From: Alkalihalobacillus sp. CinArs1 | GTDB lineage: Bacteria; Bacillota; Bacilli; Bacillales; Guptibacillaceae | Assembly (NCBI RefSeq): GCF_947387515.1 | Contig: NZ_CANDOB010000002.1 | Location: forward strand, 1,054,001 to 1,118,000 | DNA length: 64,000 nucleotides | Direction: 5' to 3' | Part shown: one piece after another, positions 9,855 through 17,384 of the stretch | Position numbering within the stretch: position 1 is the stretch's first letter | How the letters are laid out: every line of letters begins with the position of its first letter | Notes under the pieces: model-generated | Seen by the model: the letters and a program-made list of their open reading frames with translations, nothing else | The model's database searches: none | What the model was told of the DNA's origin: nothing | Translations under genes and position numbers: made by a program

Positions 9855-10715
9855 ATGAGGAAAGCTATTCAAATCTTATCGGTTCTTGTGTTGGTTCTTC
9901 TTGCTGCATGTTCCACCGATGCAAATTCTAATGCTGAGGAGACTGCAGAAAATAAAGACAAAGAAGTTGCAACCGAGGAAGATGCAAAACAAACAGAAGG
10001 AAATGAAGTAGAAGAAGATAAAGACGAAAAAAATGAAGAAGCAAAAGAAGATGAGCCCGTTGTAGAGGAGGAAGTTGTAAAGAAGTATAAATTAAACACA
10101 GCTTTCTGGGGCTTTGAACCAATTAATGATGCGCCATCAGAAGCTGTTCTTCTAACGATCGACGATGCACCTGACAAGCATGCACTCGACATGGCAAAGA
10201 CGTTGAAGGAACTCGAGGCACCTGCTATCTTTTTTGTGAATGGTCATTTTATGGATACTGAAGAAGAAAAGGCGATTGTAAAAGAAATTCATGAAATGGG
10301 ATTTGAAATTGGAAATCACACGATGAGTCATGCAGATTTAAAGTCATTATCAGAAGAAAAACAGCGTGAGGAAATCGTGAAACTTAGTGATATGATCGAA
10401 GAAGTAATCGGAGAGCGTCCAACGTTTTTCAGAGCACCATTCGGTTCCAACACGGACTTTTCAAAAGCATTAGTGAAGGAAGAGGGAATGCTCTTGATGA
10501 ACTGGACATATGGATATGATTGGAATAAAGAATATCAAAATAAAGAAGGTATTACAGATATCATGGTAAATACGCCTCTTCTTCAAGACGGCGCTAACCT
10601 GTTGATGCACGATCGTGAGTGGACTGCTGCAGGTCTAGCTGATATCGTAAAAGGATTAAGAGACAAAGGGTATAGCATGATCGATCCAGAAACCATCGAT
10701 ATTGAACTAAACTAA
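9855..10715 (+). CDS. Polysaccharide deacetylase-like lipoprotein
   Basis: Membrane-anchored extracellular protein of 286 residues with a NodB-type deacetylase domain, probably acting on peptidoglycan or another cell-surface sugar polymer. Lipobox LLAAC puts the lipid on about Cys20. A very acidic Glu/Lys-rich spacer (about residues 24-75) follows, then the catalytic domain with metal-site motifs TIDDAPD (motif 1, a variant of TFDDGP that keeps both Asp), GNHTMSH (motif 2), RAPFG (motif 3) and LLMHD (motif 5). Motif 1 is unusual, so activity should not be assumed. Start ATG follows GGGGAGAGGGAGAG. Confidence 0.85.
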   Translation: MRKAIQILSVLVLVLLAACSTDANSNAEETAENKDKEVATEEDAKQTEGNEVEEDKDEKNEEAKEDEPVVEEEVVKKYKLNTAFWGFEPINDAPSEAVLLTIDDAPDKHALDMAKTLKELEAPAIFFVNGHFMDTEEEKAIVKEIHEMGFEIGNHTMSHADLKSLSEEKQREEIVKLSDMIEEVIGERPTFFRAPFGSNTDFSKALVKEEGMLLMNWTYGYDWNKEYQNKEGITDIMVNTPLLQDGANLLMHDREWTAAGLADIVKGLRDKGYSMIDPETIDIELN

Positions 10716-10726
10716 ATAGAGCATAA

Positions 10727-10760
10727 AAAATAACCAGCCACTCCGGCTGGTTATTTTTTT
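10727..10760. terminator. Bidirectional terminator
   Basis: AAAATAACCAGCC / GGCTGGTTATTTT, 13-bp stem with a five-base loop and T run, between the convergent deacetylase and DUF1885-like genes; it overlaps the end of the latter. Confidence 0.9.
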
Positions 10761-11125
10761 GTGGTATACATCGTCCTGCCATTAAATAACGTCAGGTCAC
10801 CGTTCATTTTTTTTGCGAGGAATTTACATAGTTCGTTTGCTTTAGCTTTATCTCCATGTGTCGCATAGTCTGGTAGAACGATCTGAAGGGCGTCTTCTGT
10901 TAAACCGATAACGATTCCACGGTATTCTTCCGATGTACCTTTTAAATAAAACCAATTCTCATCATGACCCATTATGTTATACGGAAATGCGGAAGTTCCA
11001 TAATCCCAAGAAAGCTGTTTCCCTGTTTTTTCGGTGATCTCCTTATAATAGATTAGAAACGATTTCACTACATTTAAGTCAAGATCCTCCTTAGATTTAG
11101 GAGCAACATAGGCACTTTGCGGCAA
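10751..11125 (-). CDS. DUF1885-like conserved protein
   Basis: 124-residue cytoplasmic protein of unknown function. The pattern matches what I recall of the DUF1885 family of Bacillus and Geobacillus: MPQSAYV start, ITEKTGKQLSWDY, WFYLKGT, and ATHGDKAKANELCKFLAKK. Several family members have a solved structure but no known role. Start is TTG at 11125, seven bases after AGGAGG; there is no better ATG. Located between the deacetylase and the SR1 locus. Confidence 0.65.
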   Translation of the reverse strand: MPQSAYVAPKSKEDLDLNVVKSFLIYYKEITEKTGKQLSWDYGTSAFPYNIMGHDENWFYLKGTSEEYRGIVIGLTEDALQIVLPDYATHGDKAKANELCKFLAKKMNGDLTLFNGRTMYTTKK

Positions 11126-11251
11126 ACGTAATTCCTCCTCTCATATAAATATAGTGTACCTGCCAAATCGTTTTCTGACAATTATTACATAGCTAACATA
11201 TGTAAATTGTATGCGCCTAATATCACTAAAAATTGGAACAAACTTTCTTAA

Positions 11252-11262
11252 TGTGATATACA
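11252..11262 (+). promoter_or_regulatory. CcpN-type operator, distal site
   Basis: TGTGATATACA fits the CcpN consensus as I recall it (TRTGHYATAYW) at all 11 positions. It ends 9 bp before the -35 box of the SR1 promoter. CcpN represses SR1, gapB and pckA under glycolytic conditions in B. subtilis. Confidence 0.6.
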
Positions 11263-11270
11263 ATATAGTA

Positions 11271-11299
11271 TTGACAAAACAATTGTGACACACTATTAT
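11271..11299 (+). promoter_or_regulatory. Sigma-A promoter of SR1
   Basis: TTGACA, 17 bp, TATTAT: a consensus -35 and a 5-of-6 -10. Predicted start near 11306. Confidence 0.85.
11284..11294 (+). promoter_or_regulatory. CcpN-type operator, promoter-overlapping site
   Basis: TGTGACACACT matches 10 of 11 positions of the remembered CcpN consensus and lies in the spacer of the SR1 promoter, 32 bp (three helical turns) from the distal site. That geometry suits cooperative repression. Confidence 0.5.
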
Positions 11300-11313
11300 G
11301 GAGATAAGCAAAA

Positions 11314-11327
11314 CGGAAGCGTTTTCA
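11314..11327 (+). promoter_or_regulatory. cre-like site (CcpA) at the SR1 start
   Basis: CGGAAGCGTTTTCA matches 12 of 14 bases of the classic TGAAAGCGTTTTCA. It lies about +9 to +22 from the predicted start, where CcpA binding would block transcription during growth on glucose. Confidence 0.65.
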
Positions 11328-11352
11328 AAACTTACTTTGAGGGGTGTTAGAT

Positions 11353-11466
11353 ATGGGAATTATCATATGCCAAACGTGTGAAAAAACAATCGATCATGTA
11401 ATTGAAGATAAAGTGAGTACTTTGTATAGCAGATGTCCAGAATGCAATAAGAAAGACCGCAAATAA
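11353..11466 (+). CDS. sr1P: SR1P, GapA-binding peptide
   Basis: 37-residue peptide beginning MGIIICQTCEKTI, with two cysteine pairs (CQTC and CPEC) that look like a tiny zinc-ribbon. This is the pattern of SR1P, the peptide encoded by SR1 in Bacillaceae, which binds glyceraldehyde-3-phosphate dehydrogenase GapA and promotes its association with RNase J1. A clear ribosome binding site, GAGGGGTG (11338-11345), precedes the ATG by seven bases. It fills the middle of the SR1 transcript, and the terminator starts two bases after its stop codon. Confidence 0.85.
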   Translation: MGIIICQTCEKTIDHVIEDKVSTLYSRCPECNKKDRK

Positions 11467-11467
11467 G

Positions 11468-11509
11468 AAATAAAAGAAGAGGTGGCATTCGCCACCTCTT
11501 CTTTTATTT
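11468..11509. terminator. Bidirectional terminator, SR1/speA
   Basis: Perfect 19-bp stem (AAATAAAAGAAGAGGTGGC and its complement) with an ATTC loop. It ends SR1 on the plus strand and speA on the minus strand and overlaps the speA stop. Confidence 0.93.
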
Positions 11510-12979
11510 GATTGCTTTGTATTCTTTTATCACTCGTAATGTTTTTAATTCATCATCTTCAGGGCCTTGAACTGGTAAGCCAGCTTCAATATTTTCTTCT
11601 ATATACGTTAGGTTTTCTTCAGTAATAATTTCCCCCGGAATGTAGATTGGAATACCAGGGGGATACACCATAATAAATTCAGCGATGACCCTGCCTGCTG
11701 ATTCTTTGATCGGGACGACCTCTGTGTCAGCGTAGAACGCATCACGAGGGGATACGGCTAATACTGGTATATCAGGAACATGAACGGCAACTACCTCAGG
11801 ATTAGAGCCTATTGCTTCTTGAAATGCTTCCACCATATCTTTTAAAGCATAAACAAGTGCAGAAGTTGTTTCTTCGTTGTCTCCTGGGGTAACGATACAC
11901 AGTATGTTGTATAAATCAGAGAGTTCTACTTCAAGGTTCGCTTCTTTTCGTAACCAGATTTCAGCTTCGTACCCAGTGATTCCAAGGTCATGGACAGAGA
12001 TGATCAGCTTAGTCGGGTCGTAATCATACGTTGCATTCGTCCCGATGATCTCTTTTCCAACACAGTAAAGCGGTGTGATTTCATTGATCTGCTTACGCGT
12101 TTTTTCAGCCAGTTCAATTGCTTGATCGATGAGCTCATACCCATCAGTAACTAATCGCTTACGTGCAACGTCGAGTGATGCGAGTAAGAGGTAAGATGTT
12201 GAAGTAGTCGTAAGCATGCTGATGATCGTCTGCACACGCTTAGCTGATACTAATCCCTCTTTTACGTTTAACACAGAGCTTTGCGTCATAGATCCGCCTA
12301 ACTTATGGACACTAGTGGCTGCCATGTCTGCACCAGCTTGCATTGCAGATAAAGGCAGGCGATCATGGAAGTGAATGTGTACCCCGTGCGCTTCATCCAC
12401 AAGGACAGGTACGTCATAGCTGTGTGCGATCGAAACGATCTCCTCAAGGTTCGCAGAAATACCAAAGTAGGTAGGATTTATAACCAGCACACCTTTTGCA
12501 TCCGGATGCTGAGCCAATGCTTTCTTTACAGCGTCAGGAGTAATGCCATGGGAGATCCCTAACTTAGGATCGATTTCCGGATGGATAAACACTGGTGTAG
12601 CTCCAGAAAAAATAATTGCTGACATAACGGATTTATGCACGTTTCTTGGGACGATAATTTTCTCACCTGGTGAACAAACAGACATGACCATCGTCATGAT
12701 TGCGCCGCTCGTTCCTTGAACAGAAAAGAATGTAGCGTCCGCACCGAATGCTTCAGCAGCAAGCTCTTGAGCTTCTTTAATCATACCGTGCGGGTGATGG
12801 AGGTCATCTAAAGGACCGATGTTGATCAAATCGATCGAAAGCGCGTTATCGCCAATAAACGATCTGAATTCAGGATCCATTCCGGTTCCTTTTTTATGAC
12901 CGGGTATGTGAAATTGAATCGGGTTTTTTTGGGCGTGTTTTAATAAACCAGTAAATAATGGTGTTTCGTTTTGTTGCAA
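11504..12979 (-). CDS. speA: Arginine decarboxylase (Orn/Lys/Arg decarboxylase family)
   Basis: PLP enzyme that decarboxylates arginine to agmatine, the first step of polyamine synthesis in Bacillus. 491 residues, close to B. subtilis SpeA (490), and nearly collinear with it. PLP-site features are SVHKLGGSMTQ, with the Schiff-base Lys, and the upstream LVDEAHGVH; FHIPGHKKG is the N-terminal family motif. I chose the TTG at 12979: AGAGGTG lies six bases upstream and the N-terminus then aligns with SpeA (..ETPL.TGL). A GTG at 12988 lies inside the ribosome binding site. Convergent with SR1. Confidence 0.93.
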   Translation of the reverse strand: MQQNETPLFTGLLKHAQKNPIQFHIPGHKKGTGMDPEFRSFIGDNALSIDLINIGPLDDLHHPHGMIKEAQELAAEAFGADATFFSVQGTSGAIMTMVMSVCSPGEKIIVPRNVHKSVMSAIIFSGATPVFIHPEIDPKLGISHGITPDAVKKALAQHPDAKGVLVINPTYFGISANLEEIVSIAHSYDVPVLVDEAHGVHIHFHDRLPLSAMQAGADMAATSVHKLGGSMTQSSVLNVKEGLVSAKRVQTIISMLTTTSTSYLLLASLDVARKRLVTDGYELIDQAIELAEKTRKQINEITPLYCVGKEIIGTNATYDYDPTKLIISVHDLGITGYEAEIWLRKEANLEVELSDLYNILCIVTPGDNEETTSALVYALKDMVEAFQEAIGSNPEVVAVHVPDIPVLAVSPRDAFYADTEVVPIKESAGRVIAEFIMVYPPGIPIYIPGEIITEENLTYIEENIEAGLPVQGPEDDELKTLRVIKEYKAIK

Positions 12980-13011
12980 AGCAAGCACCTCTTTATCTAT
13001 ACTCTATAAGG

Positions 13012-13038
13012 AATCCTTGAGAAAAACAGACAAGGATT
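13012..13038 (-). repeat. Hairpin upstream of speA
   Basis: AATCCTTG (13012-13019) and CAAGGATT (13031-13038), 8 bp perfect with an 11-base loop, in the region expected to be the speA 5' leader. No T run; role unknown. Confidence 0.4.
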
Positions 13039-13089
13039 TCTAACTAATAATGCCATAAACAAACTGAGTATAATCACATCACTCGATAT

Positions 13090-13118
13090 TTGCAAGTTTT
13101 ATTTTAAGTAGGTATCCT
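13090..13118 (+). promoter_or_regulatory. Possible promoter of the nitronate-monooxygenase-like gene
   Basis: TTGCAA, 17 bp, TATCCT. Each box matches 4 of 6 bases; spacing is ideal. Confidence 0.35.
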
Positions 13119-13184
13119 CCCCCTCTAGTAATTAAAGGGTTTTAAGCTACATTCTAGAACAAAGTAGAAAAGGAGGAGATCATC

Positions 13185-14162
13185 ATGAAGTGGAATACTC
13201 GTATAACGAATTTACTAGGAATCGAAAGACCGATCGTTCAGGGAGGTCTTGCGTATTTAGCGTATCATGAACTTGCTTCAGCAGTAAGTAATGCGGGTGG
13301 TCTTGGACAGCTTACCGCGATGTCCATGGATACTCCGGAACTATTAAGGAAGGAAATCAACCTCACGAAACGAAAAACCTCAAAGCCTTTCGGCGTTAAT
13401 TTTGCGATCGGACAGCATGGTAGACCGTTTGAACATATGGTTGAGGCTGCACTTGATGAAGGTGTCGATATCATTTCAGTTACGGGAGGGAATCCTAAAC
13501 CAGTGTTCGATATGGTCAGAGGAACGAATACGAAGGTCCTCGTATTGACAGCTGGTAAAAGGCAAGCTGTAAAAGCTGAAGAATTGGGTGCAGATGCTGT
13601 TATGGTAGTTGGACAAGAAGGTGGAGGTCATCTAGGAAAAGACGATACCAGCACGATGGTTCTTGTTCCTCAGGTTGTAGAGGCTTTAACGATTCCCGTG
13701 ATTGCTTCAGGAGGAATTGGAGATGGAAGGGGACTGATGGCCGCGCTGTCTTTAGGTGCAGAAGGCATCGAGATGGGAACGAGATTTATTGCAACAAAAG
13801 AATGTACACATGCGCATAAAGCATATAAGGATAGAATCATATCGAGTAAAGAAACAGATACTGTTATTATTAAGAGAAGCCTCGGTGCGCCTGCAAGAGT
13901 GATTAGGAATCAATTTGCAGATCGAATCCAAGAAATCGAGACAAGGCAAGAAGGCTATGAAAGTTTGAAAGATTACATAAGCGGTGAAGCGAATAAGCGT
14001 TTTATTTATGAAGGTAAAGACGAAGATGGATTTGCCTGGGCAGGGCAAGTAATCGGATCGATTCACGATGTGCCGACAGTTGCTGAGCTATTTGATCGAT
14101 TTGACGAAGAGGCGAGTAAAGTGGTTGAAAAATGGAGTGAACAGAAAGGGGTCATCACATGA
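13185..14162 (+). CDS. Nitronate monooxygenase / FMN oxidoreductase family
   Basis: 325-residue TIM-barrel flavoprotein of the nitronate monooxygenase and FabK group. Features: GIERPIVQGGLAYLA at the N-terminus, NFAIGQ, VMVVGQEGGGHLG (the conserved GxEAGGH-like FMN region), and IASGGIGDGRG, the phosphate-binding loop, followed by GAEGIEMGTRF. Members oxidise nitronates such as 3-nitropropionate, but FabK enoyl-ACP reductases share the fold, and substrate cannot be set from sequence. AAGGAGGAGA precedes the ATG. The stop overlaps the yktA start (ATGA), so the two are translationally coupled. Confidence 0.85.
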   Translation: MKWNTRITNLLGIERPIVQGGLAYLAYHELASAVSNAGGLGQLTAMSMDTPELLRKEINLTKRKTSKPFGVNFAIGQHGRPFEHMVEAALDEGVDIISVTGGNPKPVFDMVRGTNTKVLVLTAGKRQAVKAEELGADAVMVVGQEGGGHLGKDDTSTMVLVPQVVEALTIPVIASGGIGDGRGLMAALSLGAEGIEMGTRFIATKECTHAHKAYKDRIISSKETDTVIIKRSLGAPARVIRNQFADRIQEIETRQEGYESLKDYISGEANKRFIYEGKDEDGFAWAGQVIGSIHDVPTVAELFDRFDEEASKVVEKWSEQKGVIT

Positions 14163-14431
14163 ACGTAGAATATCCGATTTCAATCGATTGGAGTAAAGAG
14201 GAAGTCATCAAGGTCGTACAATTTTTTCAAACCATTGAGAAAGCATACGAGAGGGGGGTTAGTAAAGGAGAGGTACTCAGTACCTATTCAGATTTTAAGG
14301 AAGTTGTTCCTTCTAAATCTGAAGAGAAGCAGATGTTTAAGCAGTTTGATAAGGATACAGGTTATTCAACATACCATACCGTTAAGGAAGCAAGAGAAAC
14401 TGAGCGGGAGAAGGTCATGATGAATAAGTAA
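14159..14431 (+). CDS. yktA: UPF0223 family protein YktA
   Basis: 90-residue soluble helical protein. Family features: YPISIDWSKEEVIKVVQFF, IEKAYERGV, FKEVVPSKSEEK and the GYSTYHTVKEA segment, as in YktA of B. subtilis, which also lies just upstream of convergent yktB. Function unknown. It overlaps the preceding oxidoreductase gene by four bases. Confidence 0.85.
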   Translation: MNVEYPISIDWSKEEVIKVVQFFQTIEKAYERGVSKGEVLSTYSDFKEVVPSKSEEKQMFKQFDKDTGYSTYHTVKEARETEREKVMMNK

Positions 14432-14454
14432 AGGAGGGGGATCACCCCTCCTTT
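14430..14454. terminator. Bidirectional terminator, yktA/yktB
   Basis: AAAGGAGGGG / CCCCTCCTTT, 10-bp stem with a five-base loop, between convergent stop codons. Confidence 0.8.
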
Positions 14455-15083
14455 GTTATTTCTTCTTTCATCGAAAGGTGGTAGATCGGCACGAGTGTCT
14501 CGAACGTGTTTTTAACGGTCTCAATGAACGTTTCACCATCTTGTAGAAGGGGATCATCACTCTTAAAGTGTCTTCCTACTAAGAATTCACCTTTCTTCAC
14601 GTCTCTAAATCGAGTTAGCACCTCTTCAAGGTCTACTTCTTGAATAGACTTGCTAGCGGATTTCTTCGTATGATCCGTCGATACCATATAAGAAGATGGA
14701 ATCGTCTCTTTCAATCGGTCAATGTTCGAAAGCATCATAGATGCCATGTCTTTTTTGCCAGGAAGCTCATAAATATAAGCTAACCACACAAATACATGGT
14801 CGTCGAAAAGGCCGATTTGAAAGTGTGGGTGTTTCTTATAGCCACGGTTGTTATGAGCGAAAGCCATCCAAGTGTCAGCCGGTGGATTTTTTGTTCTTCT
14901 TAAGTGTCTGGCAATATGCAGATACATTTCATTTCCTACAAGTGCTTCAAGGTCACGTTTCACTTCTTTACTAATTTCCTCGAATTTAGGCTGAATGCGT
15001 TGTTGGATCGCTTCCATCCGAGGTTCGAGACCTTCGATATCAAACGTTTTAAAATCAGTTGATGTAAAACCGTTAAATGACAT
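14442..15083 (-). CDS. yktB: UPF0637 family protein YktB
   Basis: 213-residue cytoplasmic protein of unknown function. Strong resemblance to YktB of B. subtilis: FNGFTSTDFKTFDIEGLE at the start, HIARHLRRTKNPPADTWMAF, and GYKKHPHFQIGLFDDHVFVW. The ATG at 15083 has GGAGG five bases upstream; the frame extends to 15095, but that ATG is part of the ribosome binding site. Convergent with yktA. Confidence 0.88.
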   Translation of the reverse strand: MSFNGFTSTDFKTFDIEGLEPRMEAIQQRIQPKFEEISKEVKRDLEALVGNEMYLHIARHLRRTKNPPADTWMAFAHNNRGYKKHPHFQIGLFDDHVFVWLAYIYELPGKKDMASMMLSNIDRLKETIPSSYMVSTDHTKKSASKSIQEVDLEEVLTRFRDVKKGEFLVGRHFKSDDPLLQDGETFIETVKNTFETLVPIYHLSMKEEITKEG

Positions 15084-15219
15084 AATTTCCTCCAATAAGT
15101 CAATTTTTTATGAAAATAGTGTACCATAAAACGACAAAGTGTATGAAGTTTGACGAACGATGCGCACTTAAAGGTTTGAAAGATAGGTGAAAGAGGAAAA
15201 ATACTAGTAAATAAAGAGG

Positions 15220-15248
15220 TTGCATACTTAGCCTTCGAGGCATAAGAT
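15220..15248 (+). promoter_or_regulatory. Sigma-A promoter of ykzI
   Basis: TTGCAT, 17 bp, TAAGAT; a well-spaced pair about 100 bp upstream of the ykzI start. Confidence 0.55.
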
Positions 15249-15349
15249 AAAGTAAGCTGAAAGCAGAAAAGTCAGAATATTCAGTCTTGTACCCTTGAGA
15301 GCCACAGACTACTGCTTTGATGAAAACTATGAGAGGGGTGTAGGTTACC

Positions 15350-15538
15350 ATGAAACAAGTGATTCAGTCTTTGCAGAGAAACGAGGCAGAGAAGCGCATT
15401 CCGGTTTTGAAAATGGAAATTGATTATGAGTTGGCAACACTACACGATGCGATGATTGCAAGTGACAAGGACGGAATTCTCAAGTGCAAAGTAAAGCTAG
15501 AAGAATTGAGGAAAGAAATGATTCGACTCGAAGCATAA
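15350..15538 (+). CDS. ykzI: Small helical protein, YkzI-like
   Basis: 62 residues, charged, predicted as two long helices forming a coiled coil (RNEAEKRIPVLKMEIDYEL, then KVKLEELRKEMIRLEA). Size, start (K.VIQSLQ.NEA) and position between yktB and suhB match my memory of YkzI in B. subtilis. Function unknown. GAGAGGGGTG precedes the ATG, and a terminator follows at once, so it is monocistronic. Confidence 0.7.
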   Translation: MKQVIQSLQRNEAEKRIPVLKMEIDYELATLHDAMIASDKDGILKCKVKLEELRKEMIRLEA

Positions 15539-15543
15539 GGAGG

Positions 15544-15570
15544 CGAACCTTGCAAAAAGGTTCGTTTTTT
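15544..15570 (+). terminator. Terminator after ykzI
   Basis: CGAACCTT / AAGGTTCG stem with a five-base loop and a long T run. Confidence 0.9.
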
Positions 15571-15622
15571 CTTTTTTTCCTGTCATAATAAGAAGTAGAC
15601 AAAGCTAAAAGGAGTTCGAGTC

Positions 15623-16462
15623 ATGACAAAGCAGACTAACATGGAGAACATTTATCAAGATGCAAAGAAATGGATTCGTGAAGCTGGTCGAGAAATTGTT
15701 GCTTCTTTTAAGACTTCCTTCAACATTCATACAAAAAGCAACCCGAACGACCTGGTTACGGATATCGATAAACAAACAGAAAAATTTTTTATAGAAAAAA
15801 TCAACAACCACTATCCTAATCATCGCATTATGGGAGAAGAAGGCTTTGGGGATGAGATTGAAGATGTAAAAGGAGTGATATGGTTCCTTGATCCCATCGA
15901 CGGTACGATGAATTTCGTTCACCAACAAACCAACTTTGCAATATCGATTGGAATTTATGAGGACGGAATAGGAAAGGTAGCATTAATATACGATGTGACG
16001 AAGGACGAGCTCTATCATTGTAAAAAAGGAGAAGGGTTGTTTATTAATGACCAGAAGCAAAGTCCCCTTAAGCCAGTGAACTTATCTGAGTCTCTTCTCG
16101 CAATTAATGCAACATGGGTGACTGAGAACCATCGAATCGATCCGAGAACGTTCTCACCTCTCTTAAAGAAGATCAGAGGAACGAGATCGTATGGAAGCGC
16201 AGCGATCGAAATGGCTTATGTAGCGGCAGGCAGATTGGATGGGTATGTTTCATTAAGGCTGGCTCCTTGGGATTTTGCTGCAGGAAAAATCCTTATTGAA
16301 GAAGTTGGTGGCATCTGCACGACAGTCGATAACCAACCGATCGATATCCTTAAGAAAACCACGCTTTTCGTCGGGAACGAATCATTTCATCGACAGGTTC
16401 AAGAACACTATATTCAGCCTGCGATCGATCAAAACTATTATTTAAAGAAACCTTCAACATAA
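15623..16462 (+). CDS. suhB: Inositol-1-monophosphatase family phosphatase
   Basis: Magnesium-dependent, lithium-sensitive sugar phosphatase of the IMPase/SuhB family (YktC in B. subtilis). 279 residues. Metal-binding motifs are in order: GEEG near residue 71, WFLDPIDGTMNF near 92, and WDFAAGKILIEEVGG near 215. Likely acts on inositol monophosphate, or on NADP and fructose bisphosphate as some relatives do. AAGGAG precedes the ATG. The downstream acetyltransferase ATG overlaps its stop by one base (TAATG), indicating an operon. Confidence 0.92.
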   Translation: MTKQTNMENIYQDAKKWIREAGREIVASFKTSFNIHTKSNPNDLVTDIDKQTEKFFIEKINNHYPNHRIMGEEGFGDEIEDVKGVIWFLDPIDGTMNFVHQQTNFAISIGIYEDGIGKVALIYDVTKDELYHCKKGEGLFINDQKQSPLKPVNLSESLLAINATWVTENHRIDPRTFSPLLKKIRGTRSYGSAAIEMAYVAAGRLDGYVSLRLAPWDFAAGKILIEEVGGICTTVDNQPIDILKKTTLFVGNESFHRQVQEHYIQPAIDQNYYLKKPST

Positions 16463-16917
16463 TGTTGACGAAGCAAGCATTTGACGATGGACAGGCAGCG
16501 CTGCTTCATCATTGGACAAAGGATGATACGTCATGGTTGGTAACTGAAATAGGGAGGCAACCTACAAAGGAAGAGTTAGTTTCTTACATTCAAACATATG
16601 TAGGTATCGGCTGTGAATGGACGAAATGGATGCACAACGATGAGCCTGTAGCGATAAGCTGTGTACACCCGAGTGCTAGTTCAAACATGAAACCTTGGAT
16701 TGGAACGATTGTGGTTAAGCCAGGCTGCAGAAAACAAGGGTTTGGAAGAGCGGTAATCGAAGCCCATAGGAAAACGATGCAAAACGTAATCTTTGCTGGT
16801 CTTCCATATGAGCACATCGAATGGAGTCTCTTTCTTTCAAAATGCGGATTTGAACAATATGGGATAGAAGAAGAGGACGGAAAGAAGTACTTGATTATGG
16901 TTATTCCTGATTCATAG
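16462..16917 (+). CDS. GNAT-like acetyltransferase
   Basis: 151 residues with a C-terminal GNAT fold: a beta4-like segment (WIGTIVV), the acetyl-CoA pyrophosphate loop in VKPGCRKQGFGRAVIEA (QGFGRA corresponds to R/Q-x-x-G-x-G/A), and FLSKCGFEQYG, the usual C-terminal strand. Substrate unknown. Translationally coupled to suhB through TAATG. The N-terminal third is unlike typical GNATs and may be a lineage-specific extension. I do not recognise a named orthologue. Confidence 0.7.
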   Translation: MLTKQAFDDGQAALLHHWTKDDTSWLVTEIGRQPTKEELVSYIQTYVGIGCEWTKWMHNDEPVAISCVHPSASSNMKPWIGTIVVKPGCRKQGFGRAVIEAHRKTMQNVIFAGLPYEHIEWSLFLSKCGFEQYGIEEEDGKKYLIMVIPDS

Positions 16918-16940
16918 GAAAAAGAAATGTAACTGGGCGT

Positions 16941-16985
16941 TCGAAGCTCGGGCATTCGTCCGCAGGAAAGCTAGAGGGATTCAAA
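16941..16985. repeat. Degenerate copy of a GC-rich Bacillaceae repeat
   Basis: Contains CTCGGGC (16947-16953) and TTCGTCCGC-A-GGAAAGC (16955-16971), matching the right arm of the fuller element at 46457-46530 except for one inserted A. The left arm is missing. Lies between the acetyltransferase stop and the terminator shared with ylaF. Confidence 0.6.
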
Positions 16986-17031
16986 CTTCTGAGGCATAGG
17001 GATCACGATAGGTTTGTTTTTTCACCAAACT

Positions 17032-17062
17032 AAAAGAGTTGTCGAAGTGACAACTCTTTTTT
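17032..17062. terminator. Bidirectional terminator, suhB operon/ylaF
   Basis: AAAAGAGTTGTC / GACAACTCTTTT with a five-base loop and T runs; abuts the ylaF stop. Confidence 0.9.
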
Positions 17063-17236
17063 CTATTGCTCCGCTTTTCGTTTGATACGGAAGCCCATTC
17101 CCATAAAAAATCCTACACCTACAAAAGACAGCAGTATTCCGATCACGCTTTGTTCTGCTATTGAAACGCCAATTGCGCACATGCTAATCACGGCTAAAAT
17201 GGCCATTAATAGTAATAGAAAGTTATGCTTATTCAT
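17063..17236 (-). CDS. ylaF: YlaF-like small membrane protein (DUF5325)
   Basis: 57-residue membrane protein starting MNKHNFLLLLMAIL, with two membrane helices joined by a short SIAEQS loop and a basic tail (RIKRKAEQ). Sequence pattern and position immediately upstream of divergent typA match YlaF of B. subtilis. Function unknown. AAGGAGGCG lies six bases before the ATG. Short enough to be missed by default gene length cut-offs. Confidence 0.8.
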   Translation of the reverse strand: MNKHNFLLLLMAILAVISMCAIGVSIAEQSVIGILLSFVGVGFFMGMGFRIKRKAEQ

Positions 17237-17318
17237 TCGGACGCCTCCTTAATACTTATAGTGTACAATAAAGAGTAGATTCCTGAAAGGACATAAATTT
17301 CTCCTAACGCCATTACTG

Positions 17319-17327
17319 TGTTATAAT
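17319..17327 (+). promoter_or_regulatory. Extended -10 promoter of typA
   Basis: TGTTATAAT: consensus -10 box with the TG extension. No good -35 box; start expected near 17334, giving a leader of about 50 nt. Confidence 0.55.
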
Positions 17328-17384
17328 GGACTAGTTATTGAGATTATCGTCATGGATAGGACGAGAATACGAGGAGAGAGTTTA

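Larger units (their letters stand above)
11306..11511 (+). ncRNA. sr1: SR1-type dual-function small RNA
   Basis: Transcript predicted from the promoter at 11271-11299 to the hairpin at 11468-11509, about 205 nt. In B. subtilis SR1 is a 205-nt RNA between the pdh operon and speA that base-pairs with ahrC mRNA and encodes the GapA-binding peptide SR1P. Here position, length, encoded peptide, terminator and CcpN-type operators all agree. A cre-like site lies at the start of the transcript. Whether the antisense function toward ahrC is kept cannot be judged, because ahrC is not in this window. Confidence 0.8.
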
